Shown here: positions 36,305-44,919 of the stretch, one piece after another
Position numbering within the stretch: position 1 is the first letter of the stretch
Layout: the number at the start of each line of letters is the position of its first letter
Source: Desulfuromusa sp.
GTDB lineage: Bacteria > Desulfobacterota > Desulfuromonadia > Desulfuromonadales > Geopsychrobacteraceae
Length of the DNA stretch: 45,616 nucleotides
NCBI GenBank assembly: GCA_016744675.1
Contig: JADGDX010000019.1
Location: 1 to 45,616 of the forward strand
Direction: 5' to 3'
Notes under the pieces: generated by a model
What the model saw: only the letters and a program-made list of their open reading frames with translations
Told to the model about the DNA's origin: nothing
Databases searched by the model: none
Position numbers and translations under genes: made by a program

Positions 36305-37390
36305 TTAGACAAAAGGCAAGGATGTACGCTCGGCCGGAATATGACGTTTTCTAATTCCAATTTCCAACGGTTGGTCTCCATCTGCTATGGCTTTTTCTAC
36401 CAATGCCAAAGCAATCCCTTTCTTTAAGCTTGGAGACATTGTTCCACTAGTGACATAGCCAACATCCTGTCCGTTACAAAAAACCGGATATCCTTCACGC
36501 GGCACACCAGAATCAGTCAAAGTCAAGGCTATAAGCTTACGCGACAAGCCTGCTTCTTTGGCTTTCAACATGGCATCACGACCGATAAAAGGCCCTTTGT
36601 TGAGTTTTGTAATCCATGCCAAACGTGCTTCGATCGGCATAATCTCAGAAGTAATTTCGTGACCATATAGTGCGTATGCTTTTTCTAAACGCAGAGTATC
36701 TCGAGCACCAAGACCAATCGGAAACAATCCCAAAGGCTGGCCGATACTCATCAGTTCACTCCAAAGCTTAGGGCCATCTTCTGCAGGGCAATAGAGTTCA
36801 AACCCAGCTTCGCCAGTATAACCTGTCCGCGATATAATCGTATTGACACCTGCAACTGTACCTTCAATGAAACGGTAAAATTTCAAAGAGGCAAGGTTCT
36901 CTGCCGTCAACTTTCCAAGTATGTCATCAGCAACAGGCCCCTGAAGAGCAAGTTGAGCATAATCATCACTACGGTTAATAATATTTAAATCATCAAATTC
37001 TAAACCATCTTGCAAACTTAACAACCAACTAAAATCTTTGTCGGTGTTAGACGCATTAACACAAAGAAGAAAACGATTTGACGCAAAACGGTAGAGAGTT
37101 AAGTCATCAACAACGCCGCCGGTTTCATAGCAAAGTGCGGTATATTGAACCTGTCCATCAGACAAAGTTGAAACGTCGTTGGTCGTTGCATATTGCAAAA
37201 AATCCATAGCGTGCGAACCTGAAACTTCAATTTCTCCCATATGGGAGACATCAAACAGACCCGCTGTAGTTCGCACCGCTAAATGTTCAGCAATAACACC
37301 TGAATATTGTACTGGCATATCCCATCCTCCAAAATCAACCATACGGGCACCTGATTGGCGGTGAATCTGATTCAGAGGTGTCTTTTTCAC
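36305..37390 (-). CDS. gcvT: glycine cleavage T protein (aminomethyltransferase)
   Basis: A 361-residue folate-dependent enzyme with [13 protein letters not shown], the conserved [13 protein letters not shown], and [15 protein letters not shown]. It releases ammonia and passes the C1 unit to tetrahydrofolate. The start is GTG 37390 with AAGGAG six bases upstream. It lies 86 bases after folD; this gap is too short to hold a glycine riboswitch, and none was seen. Confidence 0.96.
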   Translation of the reverse strand: MKKTPLNQIHRQSGARMVDFGGWDMPVQYSGVIAEHLAVRTTAGLFDVSHMGEIEVSGSHAMDFLQYATTNDVSTLSDGQVQYTALCYETGGVVDDLTLYRFASNRFLLCVNASNTDKDFSWLLSLQDGLEFDDLNIINRSDDYAQLALQGPVADDILGKLTAENLASLKFYRFIEGTVAGVNTIISRTGYTGEAGFELYCPAEDGPKLWSELMSIGQPLGLFPIGLGARDTLRLEKAYALYGHEITSEIMPIEARLAWITKLNKGPFIGRDAMLKAKEAGLSRKLIALTLTDSGVPREGYPVFCNGQDVGYVTSGTMSPSLKKGIALALVEKAIADGDQPLEIGIRKRHIPAERTSLPFV

Positions 37391-37476
37391 TTTAATCTCC
37401 TTAGAAAGTTATTCTTTCGAGATAATAAAATATTATATAAAATAAACACTTAAGGCTTGATCGCTAAACTATCAGA

Positions 37477-38334
37477 TCAATCAACCATTCCAGCACGACG
37501 TTTCGCACTGAGCAATGTATTATACAAAAGCATCGTAATTGTCATAGGCCCAACACCACCAGGAACAGGAGTAATAGCTGCAGCATTTTCACACGCTCCG
37601 GCAAAATCAACATCACCAACTAACTTCTTCTCACCGACCCGATTTACACCAACATCAATCACGATAGCACCTTTTTTGATCCATTCGCCCTTAATCATTT
37701 CCGGTCGACCAACAGCTGCAATAACAACATCGGCTGAAGCAACTTTTTGTGACAAATCAGCTGTTCGGGAATGGCAGATAGTCACAGTCGCATGTTCAGC
37801 AAGACACATCAAAGCCACGGGTTTACCAACGATATTAGATCGACCGACAACAACGACTTCTTTCCCCTTCAGTTCGACGCCGGTATATTCAAGCATCTTC
37901 ATAACACCATACGGAGTACAGGGCTGAAAAACCGGGTTGCCAGTGACTAAACGTCCAACATTATATGGATGGAAACCATCGACATCCTTCGCAGGAGAGA
38001 TAGTTTCCAAAACCTTAGATTCATCAATATGATCGGGAAGTGGTAATTGTACCAGAATCCCGTCAATTTTCTCATCTTCATTCAATGCGACGATCAACTC
38101 TAACAATTCAGCTTCGCTGGTTTCGGTCGCGAGTTTGTGTTCAACAGAATAAATCCCAGCAGCTGCACAGGCTTTTTCTTTCATCGATACGTAAACCCGA
38201 CTCGCAGGATCCTCACCAACTAAAACAACCGCTAATCCGGGGGTGACCTTTTTGGCTATTAGTTCTTGAGTATCAGCTGCAATCTGCTCTCGCATCTTTG
38301 CTGCAATCGCTTTTCCGTCAATTAATTCCGCCAC
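37477..38334 (-). CDS. folD: bifunctional methylene-THF dehydrogenase/cyclohydrolase
   Basis: A 285-residue enzyme with GLAVVLVGEDPASRVYVSMKEKAC (catalytic Lys and Tyr), GILVQLPLPDHID, DVDGFHP, VVGRSNIVGKP and PVPGGVGPMTI. It interconverts methylene- and formyl-tetrahydrofolate, using the C1 unit made by the glycine cleavage genes downstream. The start is GTG 38334 with GGAGG upstream. Likely the first gene of a folD-gcvT-gcvH-gcvPA-gcvPB operon, with its own promoter. Confidence 0.96.
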   Translation of the reverse strand: MAELIDGKAIAAKMREQIAADTQELIAKKVTPGLAVVLVGEDPASRVYVSMKEKACAAAGIYSVEHKLATETSEAELLELIVALNEDEKIDGILVQLPLPDHIDESKVLETISPAKDVDGFHPYNVGRLVTGNPVFQPCTPYGVMKMLEYTGVELKGKEVVVVGRSNIVGKPVALMCLAEHATVTICHSRTADLSQKVASADVVIAAVGRPEMIKGEWIKKGAIVIDVGVNRVGEKKLVGDVDFAGACENAAAITPVPGGVGPMTITMLLYNTLLSAKRRAGMVD

Positions 38335-38380
38335 CTGAAAACCTCCATTAATAAGAGAATCATACTGTCATCAAAACCGA

Positions 38381-38409
38381 ACTATACGTAAGCAGACTCA
38401 GTTTGTAAA
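38381..38409 (-). promoter_or_regulatory. candidate sigma-70 promoter of the folD-gcv operon
   Basis: On the minus strand TTTACA (38409-38404) and TATAGT (38386-38381) have a 17-base spacer, about 47 bases ahead of the folD GTG and just past the terminator of the upstream gene. Both hexamers match consensus at five of six positions. Confidence 0.55.
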
Positions 38410-38433
38410 CCAACATTCTTCAGCAACAAAAAC

Positions 38434-38468
38434 AAAAAAACCCCTACCAGAATCAGTTCCGGAAGGGG
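38434..38468 (-). terminator. intrinsic terminator of the FmdB-like gene
   Basis: On the minus strand CCCCTTCC (38468-38461) pairs with GGTAGGGG (38448-38441), a seven-pair stem with one mismatch, followed by T7. It lies about 20 bases after the stop at 38491. Confidence 0.75.
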
Positions 38469-38490
38469 CCTAGTAATTTCAAAAAAAGAC

Positions 38491-38751
38491 CTAACTATTG
38501 ACAGCCTTTGGGCAAGAAGCGCATTTGCTTTCGCTCGCTGGGGGCGCCGTCGTTTTCGATGGAGAACTTTTACTATGAGAGTACCCCTGATCATACCACC
38601 CTCCCCCTTTGAGAGAAAAAGCAGTTTGCGATATCATTTTTTTGGCGTGCCCACCGCATTGACGGCAGCTTGAAATAGGATCATCTGAAAACTTTTGACG
38701 GACTTCAAAGTTAAAACCGCAGGATTCACAGTGATATTCGTATAATGGCAT
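38491..38751 (-). CDS. FmdB-family zinc-ribbon protein
   Basis: An 86-residue protein beginning MPLYEYHC, with C8-x2-C11 and C29-x2-C32 forming a zinc ribbon, then FSLKGGGWYDQGY, typical for the FmdB regulatory-protein family. The low-complexity serine-rich tail ends with a further CASC. Family members are annotated as putative regulators without proven function. ATG 38751 follows AAGGG; upstream in-frame ATGs at 38766-38769 are less likely. It is the last gene of the yggT-divIVA-like group. Confidence 0.85.
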   Translation of the reverse strand: MPLYEYHCESCGFNFEVRQKFSDDPISSCRQCGGHAKKMISQTAFSLKGGGWYDQGYSHSKSSPSKTTAPPASESKCASCPKAVNS

Positions 38752-38853
38752 GATACTACCCTTCATCATTGGAACGATATTGTGACAAACAGCGCTGGAT
38801 AATAAGTTGTTGGGGGAAAGAGTGTCAAGACAAGTTTATTTGCAGACATTTCA

Positions 38854-39384
38854 TCAAGGGAAATCAAGCTGATCGTCTATATCTTCATCACTGATCAGCG
38901 GGCGTAACACAGGGGATGGGTCCTCATCTTCCTCAATCAATAGTGTATCCATATTGATCAATTTCAAATGATTCTCTATAAGATTTCTCAAGCCAAGCTC
39001 GAAAGATATTTTTTGGCGCTTCATATCATGAATTTCACTCACCAAATGCAATCGTCGTTCATTGGCATCACGGACAACTCTCTCGCCCTCAAGGTGCGCC
39101 TCAGCAACAACTATTTCAGCTTCTTTGCGGGCATTGAGCTTGAGATCTTCTGTCACTTGCTGGGCAGTCATCAGTGTATCCTGAAGAGCTTTCTCACGGT
39201 CTCGCATCTGTTCGAGAGACGTCCGAGTACGAGCTAATGATTCCTTCAGTTCGTTGTTCTGCTTATGCAAGTGCTCGAGCTCGTCAGCTAACATTTCTAA
39301 AAAATGGTCAACAGCCAAGGTGTCATAACCAAACATACGACTTTTAAATTGATGTTGCTGAATCTCTATCGGGGTAATTCGCAT
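38854..39384 (-). CDS. DivIVA-domain coiled-coil protein
   Basis: A 176-residue protein whose N-terminus ITPIEIQQHQFKSRMFGYD with VDHFLEML is the DivIVA membrane-binding module, followed by a long coiled coil (about 30-145) and an acidic tail. DivIVA proteins mark curved membranes at septa and poles; in proteobacteria of this kind the role is not well defined. It follows yggT by 23 bases, the same order as in many Gram-positives and deltas (yggT-divIVA). Confidence 0.85.
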   Translation of the reverse strand: MRITPIEIQQHQFKSRMFGYDTLAVDHFLEMLADELEHLHKQNNELKESLARTRTSLEQMRDREKALQDTLMTAQQVTEDLKLNARKEAEIVVAEAHLEGERVVRDANERRLHLVSEIHDMKRQKISFELGLRNLIENHLKLINMDTLLIEEDEDPSPVLRPLISDEDIDDQLDFP

Positions 39385-39407
39385 AATTTATCCCTCTGGG
39401 ACTCGAA

Positions 39408-39692
39408 TTATTGAGCCAATTGGTACAAAAATGAAACGAGAACCTGTTGCACAACCGAAAGAAGAATCAATAAAGCAATAGGTGATAAATCAAAACCACC
39501 GACCTGCAAAAAAGGGAGCAACCTGCGTAAACGATACAATATCGGGTCTGTTGCATTATGTAAAAAGCGAACGATAGGATTATAAGGATCAGGATTGACC
39601 CAGGAAACCAAAGCCCTCGCAATAACGATAAAAGTATAAAGATTAAATGCCAGATCAATAATTCTGGCAATTGCTATTACAAAAACACTCAT
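39408..39692 (-). CDS. YggT-family membrane protein
   Basis: A 94-residue protein with two hydrophobic segments (VIAIARIIDLAFNLYTFIVIAR and LSPIALLILLSVVQQVLVSFL) and the family motif SWVNPDPYNPIVRFLHNATDPIL. YggT proteins are linked to osmotic or division functions but remain poorly defined. ATG 39692 follows GAGG; the frame upstream to 39752 is not supported. First gene of the minus-strand group with the DivIVA- and FmdB-like genes. Confidence 0.88.
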   Translation of the reverse strand: MSVFVIAIARIIDLAFNLYTFIVIARALVSWVNPDPYNPIVRFLHNATDPILYRLRRLLPFLQVGGFDLSPIALLILLSVVQQVLVSFLYQLAQ

Positions 39693-39886
39693 AACCTCAT
39701 AACACCTTTCACCTGCGCAACAATCGTTGTAAATATGGGCTTTTATACCCAATGGGCTCTACCCTGTCAAACGATTCCCTTACACTTTCGTCAGTATGAG
39801 TGATTTTGACTTCATGTGAAAAAAAAGCTAAGTTGGCTCGACAAACAACCCAAAAGGTCAACGTACCCGTAGAGAGGTCAACACGA

Positions 39887-40939
39887 ATGGTTCAAACAAA
39901 TAATATTAATGTCCTTGAAGTGACACCAATTATAGCCCCACAGGACATGAAGCAAGTCTTCCCTCTGTCTCTCGATGACGCATCTTTTGTCAATAAAAGT
40001 CGAAATACAATTAAATCAATACTTCGAGGTGAGGACAAACGATTATTGGCTGTTGTTGGTCCATGTTCAATCCATGACCCTATTGCTGCCATTGAATATG
40101 CCAAAAATCTCTCTGCTCTTGCAAAAGACCTACAAGACCAAATTTTTATCATCATGAGGGTCTATTTTGAGAAACCTCGAACGACTGTTGGCTGGAAAGG
40201 CCTTATCAATGATCCCGATATGGATGGAAGCCACCAGATATCAAAAGGCCTCGGTGTAGCACGTCAGCTCTTTACTGCAATAACGTCTCTAAAGCTCCCT
40301 ATTGCCTGCGAAATGCTCGATCCAATCACTCCTCAGTATCTTTCAGATATCATTAGTTGGGGAGCCATAGGGGCCCGTACAACTGAGTCACAAACACACC
40401 GTGAAATGGCAAGTGGTCTATCCTTCCCAGTTGGCTTTAAAAACGGAACAGATGGCGGGCTAAAAATAGCTACAGACGCTATGGCTGCAGCGTGCCGTGA
40501 GCATAGTTTTCTGGGGATTAACTATGAGGGACGGACTTCCATTGTTCACACATCAGGAAATCCAGATATCCATATCGTCCTGCGAGGAGGAGATGATTCT
40601 CCGAATTACTATCCCGAGGCTGTTAAAAAAGCTGCCGACCTTTTGCAAAAAAACCAGCTACCATCCTCTATCATGGTTGATTGCAGTCACGCTAATTCGT
40701 ACAAAGACCACACTCGACAGGGAGAAGTCCTCGATAATATCGTTGATCAACTCATCGCGGCCCCTGGATCTATTTCAGGCATTATGGTTGAAAGTAATCT
40801 GAAAGCAGGCAATCAGAGCATCCCCAAAAACCTTAAAGATTTGAAGTATGGGGTATCGATTACCGATAAGTGTGTTGATTGGGATACTACCATTGAAATG
40901 CTAACGAAAACACATAGGCGACTAAAACAACAAGAATAG
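39887..40939 (+). CDS. aroF: 3-deoxy-7-phosphoheptulonate (DAHP) synthase, class I
   Basis: About 350 residues, the size of E. coli AroF/G/H. It joins phosphoenolpyruvate and erythrose 4-phosphate at the entrance to aromatic amino-acid synthesis. Motifs are VVGPCSIHDP, MRVYFEKPRTTVGWKGL, GARTTESQTHREMASGLS and VDCSHANS. ATG 39887 follows AGAGGT and matches the family start; the GTG at 39800 would add an unusual tail. Which feedback type (Phe, Tyr, Trp) cannot be told. It is monocistronic and convergent with a DUF3467 gene 20 bases away. Confidence 0.94.
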   Translation: MVQTNNINVLEVTPIIAPQDMKQVFPLSLDDASFVNKSRNTIKSILRGEDKRLLAVVGPCSIHDPIAAIEYAKNLSALAKDLQDQIFIIMRVYFEKPRTTVGWKGLINDPDMDGSHQISKGLGVARQLFTAITSLKLPIACEMLDPITPQYLSDIISWGAIGARTTESQTHREMASGLSFPVGFKNGTDGGLKIATDAMAAACREHSFLGINYEGRTSIVHTSGNPDIHIVLRGGDDSPNYYPEAVKKAADLLQKNQLPSSIMVDCSHANSYKDHTRQGEVLDNIVDQLIAAPGSISGIMVESNLKAGNQSIPKNLKDLKYGVSITDKCVDWDTTIEMLTKTHRRLKQQE

Positions 40940-40959
40940 ACTCATTCTGTCTGTCTTAG

Positions 40960-41259
40960 TTAATGCATCGGCTGATCATTATTGTCTCTCCCTTTTCTTT
41001 CGGGAAGATCAATAACGCCATGCATCTTTTCATAACTCTCAATGTTATTTTGCAAGGCTATCATCAAACGTTTAGCATGTTGTGGAGATGTAATTAAACG
41101 TGATTGGACACGAGCTTTAGGTGCCTGTGGTTGGACATAAATACAATCAATCACAAATTCACTGTCATTATGATTGACGACAGCCATGTTAATGTATTGT
41201 CCACTTGCAACTTCGTCGTTCATTTGAATTTCAAGTTTAATTTCTTGTTCTTTTTCCAT
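40960..41259 (-). CDS. DUF3467-family protein
   Basis: A 99-residue soluble protein with the DUF3467 pattern: LEIQMNDEVASGQYINMAVVNHNDSEFVIDCIYVQPQAPKARV split over two strands, followed by RLITSPQHAKRLMIALQNNIESYE. Function unknown; the family is small and widely spread. AGGGAAG precedes ATG 41259, while the upstream frame to 41334 has no support. It follows the 106-residue helical protein by 29 bases. Confidence 0.8.
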   Translation of the reverse strand: MEKEQEIKLEIQMNDEVASGQYINMAVVNHNDSEFVIDCIYVQPQAPKARVQSRLITSPQHAKRLMIALQNNIESYEKMHGVIDLPERKGRDNNDQPMH

Positions 41260-41288
41260 AGCAGTAACTTCCCTAAAATGTATAAATC

Positions 41289-41609
41289 TTATAAATCGTT
41301 CAATAACCGATAAACGCCTTGTTCTAATTCCCAAATAATTTGGCTCGCCTTTTCATGTTCATCTTTTTCCAACAGAACTCTGGCCCGGTCAAGATCTGCG
41401 TGAACTTTTAAAAGGACAGGAGAGAGTTTGGATTCGAGCTGAAATTGTGGAATTTCACCTACAGAATCAACCCAATCTTGCATCTCTTCGACGGCAATAT
41501 CAACCAAGCGCAATGCAGTTGCTGCACCCTCTGGCAATATTTCATATAAAAGATCCGAGTTCCGGTCGATCTGCTCCAGAATTTGACGAAAACGTTCTGA
41601 AATTGACAT
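41289..41609 (-). CDS. small all-helical protein of unknown function
   Basis: A 106-residue acidic, mostly alpha-helical protein (MSISERFRQILEQIDRN, ALRLVDIAVEEMQDWVDS, LEKDEHEKASQIIWELEQ). No signal peptide, membrane helix or cysteine is present, and I do not recognise a family. AAGGGAG lies six bases before ATG 41609, so it is a real gene. It is probably cotranscribed with the DUF3467 gene and diverges from the thiamin leader. Confidence 0.65.
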   Translation of the reverse strand: MSISERFRQILEQIDRNSDLLYEILPEGAATALRLVDIAVEEMQDWVDSVGEIPQFQLESKLSPVLLKVHADLDRARVLLEKDEHEKASQIIWELEQGVYRLLNDL

Positions 41610-41717
41610 TTTATCTCCCTTATTTTTTCTACTTTATGACCGGCCGCATCCTAAGCGAAATCAGGTCAAAAGATCAAACATTAAGATCAATATTAAACCA
41701 TAATAGCTGCTTACCAG

Positions 41718-41747
41718 TTGACTTTCGCCTCAGCAGACTGTTACTTT
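41718..41747 (+). promoter_or_regulatory. weak candidate promoter of the thi operon
   Basis: TTGACT (41718-41723) and TACTTT (41742-41747) are 18 bases apart, just upstream of the riboswitch. The -10 match is poor, so this is tentative. Of the gene-free stretch 41610-41920, bases 41610-41717 show nothing else clear. Confidence 0.35.
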
Positions 41748-41764
41748 TACAAACTCTTACACCA

Positions 41765-41853
41765 CGCTAGGGGCGTCTTTGTTACTGAGAGTTCCATTAT
41801 TTTATGGAACGACCCTTGGAACCTGATCCGGTTGATACCGGCGTAGGGAAGCG
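41765..41853 (+). promoter_or_regulatory. TPP (THI-box) riboswitch aptamer
   Basis: All THI-box hallmarks are in order: AGGGGCG (41769-41775), CTGAGA (41785-41790), ACCCTT (41812-41817), GAACCTGATCCGG (41819-41831) and TACCGGCGTAGGGAAG (41836-41851). P1 closes with CGCT (41765-41768) and AGCG (41850-41853). The variable P3 hairpin GTTCCATTATTTTATGGAAC (41791-41810) is unusually long and AT-rich at its tip. It binds thiamin pyrophosphate and controls the thi genes downstream. Confidence 0.97.
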
Positions 41854-41863
41854 GCAAAAAACA

Positions 41864-41905
41864 CCGATATTCTCTATCGGAAGCCGCCTTCAGGCGGTTT
41901 TTTTA
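41864..41905 (+). terminator. riboswitch-controlled intrinsic terminator with upstream helper hairpin
   Basis: CCGATA/TATCGG (41864-41880) makes a small hairpin. CCGCC (41884-41888) and GGCGG (41893-41897) then form a terminator stem extended by G-U and A-T pairs, followed by T7. GCGGC at 41851-41855, in the 3' P1 strand, can pair with GCCGC at 41883-41887, giving the competing antiterminator. Confidence 0.85.
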
Positions 41906-41920
41906 TTATTTACAAATACT

Positions 41921-42727
41921 ATGCTGATCTATTTGAACGAAAAAAAAATAGAAATAGAAAACAATATTGGCCTGTATTCGCTGCGTCAGCGATACAAGGC
42001 AGATGCCGACGTCCTGATTGTAAATGGGCATCCCTCAATGATTGACCTTAAACTAAATGAGGGTGATCATGTCATTATGATTAAACGGGGAGAGCAACCA
42101 ACACCAAAGGAAATTGAAAGCTTAATGGTTGCGCGGCACACCCCTGTAGTACAAAAGCAGATAAAACAAGGACGAATTGGTATTGCTGGGGTCGGAGGGC
42201 TGGGGTCTCAAGTGGCGGTTGCTCTCGCTCGGATTGGCATTGGACAACTAAATATCGTTGATTTTGATGTTGTTGAACCATCCAATCTAAACCGTCAGCA
42301 GTTTTTTATTGATCAGATTGGTTTGCCCAAGGTTACTGCTCTACGAGACAATCTTCAGCGTATCAATCCATCACTAACAATCAAAAGTTACCATGAAAAA
42401 GTCACTCCCAATAACATCAAAGATTTCTTTGCTGACATTGACATATTGGTTGAGGCCTTTGATGATGCAAGCGAAAAAGCAATGTTAACCAACTGCTTTC
42501 TTAAAGATTTCCCGCAAAAGTTTCTCGTTGCTGCATCAGGAATTGCTGGTTTTGAAACGTCAAATAGCATCAAAACTACTAAAGTGACAGACCACTTTTT
42601 TATTTGCGGTGACGGTGTTACTGCTGCCGAACCGGGCCGGGGATTAATGGCACCTCGTGTTGGTATCGTAGCTCATCATCAAGCAAATGCGGTACTGCGT
42701 CTCCTTTTAAACGAATCTCCAGAATGA
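41921..42727 (+). CDS. thiF: ThiS adenylyltransferase ThiF with N-terminal ThiS-like domain
   Basis: About 268 residues. The first 75 form a ubiquitin-like beta-grasp domain (VLIVNGHPSMIDLKLNEGDHVIMI) without a Gly-Gly tail. The rest is an E1-like domain with GIAGVGGLGSQVAVALARIG (84-103) and FDVVEPSNLNRQQ. This is the thiF_fam2 type, shorter than E. coli ThiF and without its four zinc cysteines (only two Cys are visible). It activates the C-terminus of ThiS for sulfur transfer to thiazole. ATG 41921 is 16 bases past the terminator T tract and has no Shine-Dalgarno. The longer frame from 41804 begins inside the riboswitch and is rejected. Confidence 0.88.
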   Translation: MLIYLNEKKIEIENNIGLYSLRQRYKADADVLIVNGHPSMIDLKLNEGDHVIMIKRGEQPTPKEIESLMVARHTPVVQKQIKQGRIGIAGVGGLGSQVAVALARIGIGQLNIVDFDVVEPSNLNRQQFFIDQIGLPKVTALRDNLQRINPSLTIKSYHEKVTPNNIKDFFADIDILVEAFDDASEKAMLTNCFLKDFPQKFLVAASGIAGFETSNSIKTTKVTDHFFICGDGVTAAEPGRGLMAPRVGIVAHHQANAVLRLLLNESPE

Positions 42728-42936
42728 AAAAAATGATAAAATTAAAAATCAACGGTGAAAACAAAGAGTATCAAGACGAATTAACGATCCAACAACTTCT
42801 ACAAAGTTTAAACTTAGAGCCAGATCGCGTCGTTGTTGAATTGAATCGTGAAATTTTATCACTACAGATACACGACAAGACAAAACTTAAATCGGGTGAC
42901 ACCATTGAACTGGTGCAGTTTGTTGGTGGGGGTTAA
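42724..42936 (+). CDS. thiS: sulfur-carrier protein ThiS
   Basis: A 70-residue beta-grasp carrier with [22 protein letters not shown] and the end FVGGG. The Gly-Gly is converted to a thiocarboxylate that donates sulfur to thiazole. ATG 42724 overlaps the thiF stop (ATGA), suggesting translational coupling; ATG 42733 is an alternative. thiG starts 14 bases after the stop. Confidence 0.93.
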   Translation: MKKMIKLKINGENKEYQDELTIQQLLQSLNLEPDRVVVELNREILSLQIHDKTKLKSGDTIELVQFVGGG

Positions 42937-42950
42937 ATAAGGATAACACT

Positions 42951-43724
42951 ATGGATAAACTTATAATTGCAGGTAGAGAATTCAATTCACGATTACTGGT
43001 TGGCACAGGAAAGTTTGCCTCAAACCAGGCGATGGTTGATGCTATGGAACATTCTGGTAGTGAAATTGTTACTGTTGCGTTAAGACGAGTTGACATCGAC
43101 AATCCAGAAGATTCTCTCTTGTCACATATTGATACTGACCGCTACCTGTTACTACCAAATACCAGTGGCGCACGTGATGCTGAAGAAGCCGTTCGATTGG
43201 CACGTTTAGCTCGTGCTGCAGGGTGTGAACCATGGGTCAAACTCGAAGTTACACCTGATCCGTACTATCTTCTTCCTGATCCGATTGAGACACTCAAAGC
43301 AGCAGAGATTTTGGTTAAAGAAGGATTTATTGTCCTTCCCTACATGCCAGCAGACCCTGTCTTAGCCAGACATCTAGAGGAGGTCGGAACTGCGACCGTC
43401 ATGCCTTTAGGGGCACCAATCGGCACAAATCGAGGCGTACGTACACGTGATCTCATTGAAATCATAATAGAGCAATCGAACATTCCAGTTATTGTAGATG
43501 CTGGTCTTGGGGCTCCTTCTCATGCTGCAGAGGCAATGGAAATGGGAGCTGATGCGGTTCTTGTTAACACAGCTCTTGCCGACACACCCAATCCACAGCT
43601 GATGGCTCAAGCTTTTCGAAAAGGAACCGAAGCAGGTCGTGAAGCTTACCTTGCTGGCCTTGGAACACAACGTCAACAAGCCGAGGCTTCAAGTCCGCTC
43701 ACTGGCTTTTTAAGGAATGACTGA
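42951..43724 (+). CDS. thiG: thiazole synthase
   Basis: A 257-residue TIM-barrel enzyme that builds thiazole phosphate from deoxyxylulose 5-phosphate, dehydroglycine and ThiS-thiocarboxylate. Motifs are [27 protein letters not shown] (the Schiff-base lysine), [13 protein letters not shown], and [29 protein letters not shown] precedes ATG 42951. The substrate deoxyxylulose 5-phosphate comes from Dxs, also coded in this window. Its TGA overlaps the thiH ATG by one base. Confidence 0.96.
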   Translation: MDKLIIAGREFNSRLLVGTGKFASNQAMVDAMEHSGSEIVTVALRRVDIDNPEDSLLSHIDTDRYLLLPNTSGARDAEEAVRLARLARAAGCEPWVKLEVTPDPYYLLPDPIETLKAAEILVKEGFIVLPYMPADPVLARHLEEVGTATVMPLGAPIGTNRGVRTRDLIEIIIEQSNIPVIVDAGLGAPSHAAEAMEMGADAVLVNTALADTPNPQLMAQAFRKGTEAGREAYLAGLGTQRQQAEASSPLTGFLRND

Positions 43725-44848
43725 TGAGTTTCCTCCAGCAACTAAGCCTCTATCCGCAGACAGAGCTATTAAATAAAATAACAAGTACGACACCAGCAGA
43801 AATCGATCATGCCCTACAACAACAACGATTAAGCATAGATGATTTTTCTCGACTCATTTCGCCAAACATCACTGACAGCCAATTAGAAACTATGGCTGAA
43901 CGTGCGCATAAAATCACCAGCCAAAGATTTGGGAGAATCATTCTTCTCTATGCCCCACTCTATCTCTCAAATGAATGTTTTAATGGTTGCAAGTACTGTG
44001 GTTTCAGTGCTGACAACCATTTTTCTCGTAAAACACTGACTCATGAAGAAATTGAAAGAGAAGCGATAATCCTTCGCAAGCAAGGATTTAGACATATGCT
44101 TTTGCTAACGGGTGAAGCTCCAAAGGTTGCCGGAATTGATTACTTGGAGGGTGCCGTTAAAATAATCAAGAAATATTGCGGATCTGTTTCAATAGAAGTT
44201 TTTCCAATGGATACTGATGGTTATCGACGAATGGTTGATGCCGGTGTTGATGGTCTTACCCTCTACCAAGAGACCTATGATGCAGAACTTTATCGAACAC
44301 TTCATCCTTATGGTCCAAAGAGAGACTTTAATTACCGTCTTGATGCACCAGAGAGAGCTGGCCTTGCAGGTCTGCGTAAAATAGGAATAGGATCGTTGTT
44401 AGGTTTAGGAGAGAGTTTAACTGATGTTTTCTATAGTGGCCTTCATGCCCTTTACTTAGCGCGAAAATTTTGGCGATCCCAAGTGACTCTCTCCTTCCCA
44501 CGCCTTTGTCCCGCCGATGGAGGGTTCCAACCGAATAGTATTGTCAATGACCGCCAACTCACCCAATTTATCTGTGCCTTGCGGTTACTGATTCCTGATG
44601 CTGGCTTACTTCTCTCAACGCGTGAAAGTGCTGAGCTGCGTGACAACCTCCTCCCTCTTGGTATTACTCAAATGAGTGCCGGATCTTGTACCGCACCAGG
44701 GGGTTACGGAGAAGAAAATCAGGATGCAGAACAATTCAGTATTAGCGATGAACGTACACCTGCTGAAGTTGAAGAGTTACTCAAGTCAAAAGGATATGAA
44801 GCAGTTTGGAAAGATTGGGATGGGGCATTCTTAAATAAAGTGAGTTAA
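43724..44848 (+). CDS. thiH: 2-iminoacetate synthase (radical SAM)
   Basis: A 374-residue radical SAM enzyme with C85-x3-C89-x2-C92 binding the [4Fe-4S] cluster, cleaving tyrosine to dehydroglycine (2-iminoacetate) and p-cresol. The C-terminal region has PRLCPADGGF and MSAGSCTAPGGYG, typical of ThiH. The anaerobic ThiH route, rather than the aerobic ThiO glycine oxidase, fits an anaerobe. ATG 43724 overlaps the thiG stop. Confidence 0.96.
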   Translation: MSFLQQLSLYPQTELLNKITSTTPAEIDHALQQQRLSIDDFSRLISPNITDSQLETMAERAHKITSQRFGRIILLYAPLYLSNECFNGCKYCGFSADNHFSRKTLTHEEIEREAIILRKQGFRHMLLLTGEAPKVAGIDYLEGAVKIIKKYCGSVSIEVFPMDTDGYRRMVDAGVDGLTLYQETYDAELYRTLHPYGPKRDFNYRLDAPERAGLAGLRKIGIGSLLGLGESLTDVFYSGLHALYLARKFWRSQVTLSFPRLCPADGGFQPNSIVNDRQLTQFICALRLLIPDAGLLLSTRESAELRDNLLPLGITQMSAGSCTAPGGYGEENQDAEQFSISDERTPAEVEELLKSKGYEAVWKDWDGAFLNKVS

Positions 44849-44919
44849 ATCAAAAAGGGATCACTAGCTTAGCTAAGCAGAACAAAGAAAACATCCTCAT
44901 ACATTATAATAAGAGAGCC

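Noticed and set aside
37391..37476. Glycine riboswitch ahead of gcvT.
   Set aside because: The gap is only 86 bases, AT-rich, without the conserved glycine-aptamer cores.
41804..41920. N-terminal extension of thiF (in-frame ATG at 41804).
   Set aside because: This ATG lies inside the TPP aptamer and the reading frame runs through the terminator; family alignment begins at 41921.
44867..44878. Twelve-base palindrome GCTTAGCTAAGC between thiH and thiE.
   Set aside because: Too short and without a T tract to be a terminator; no evidence for an operator.
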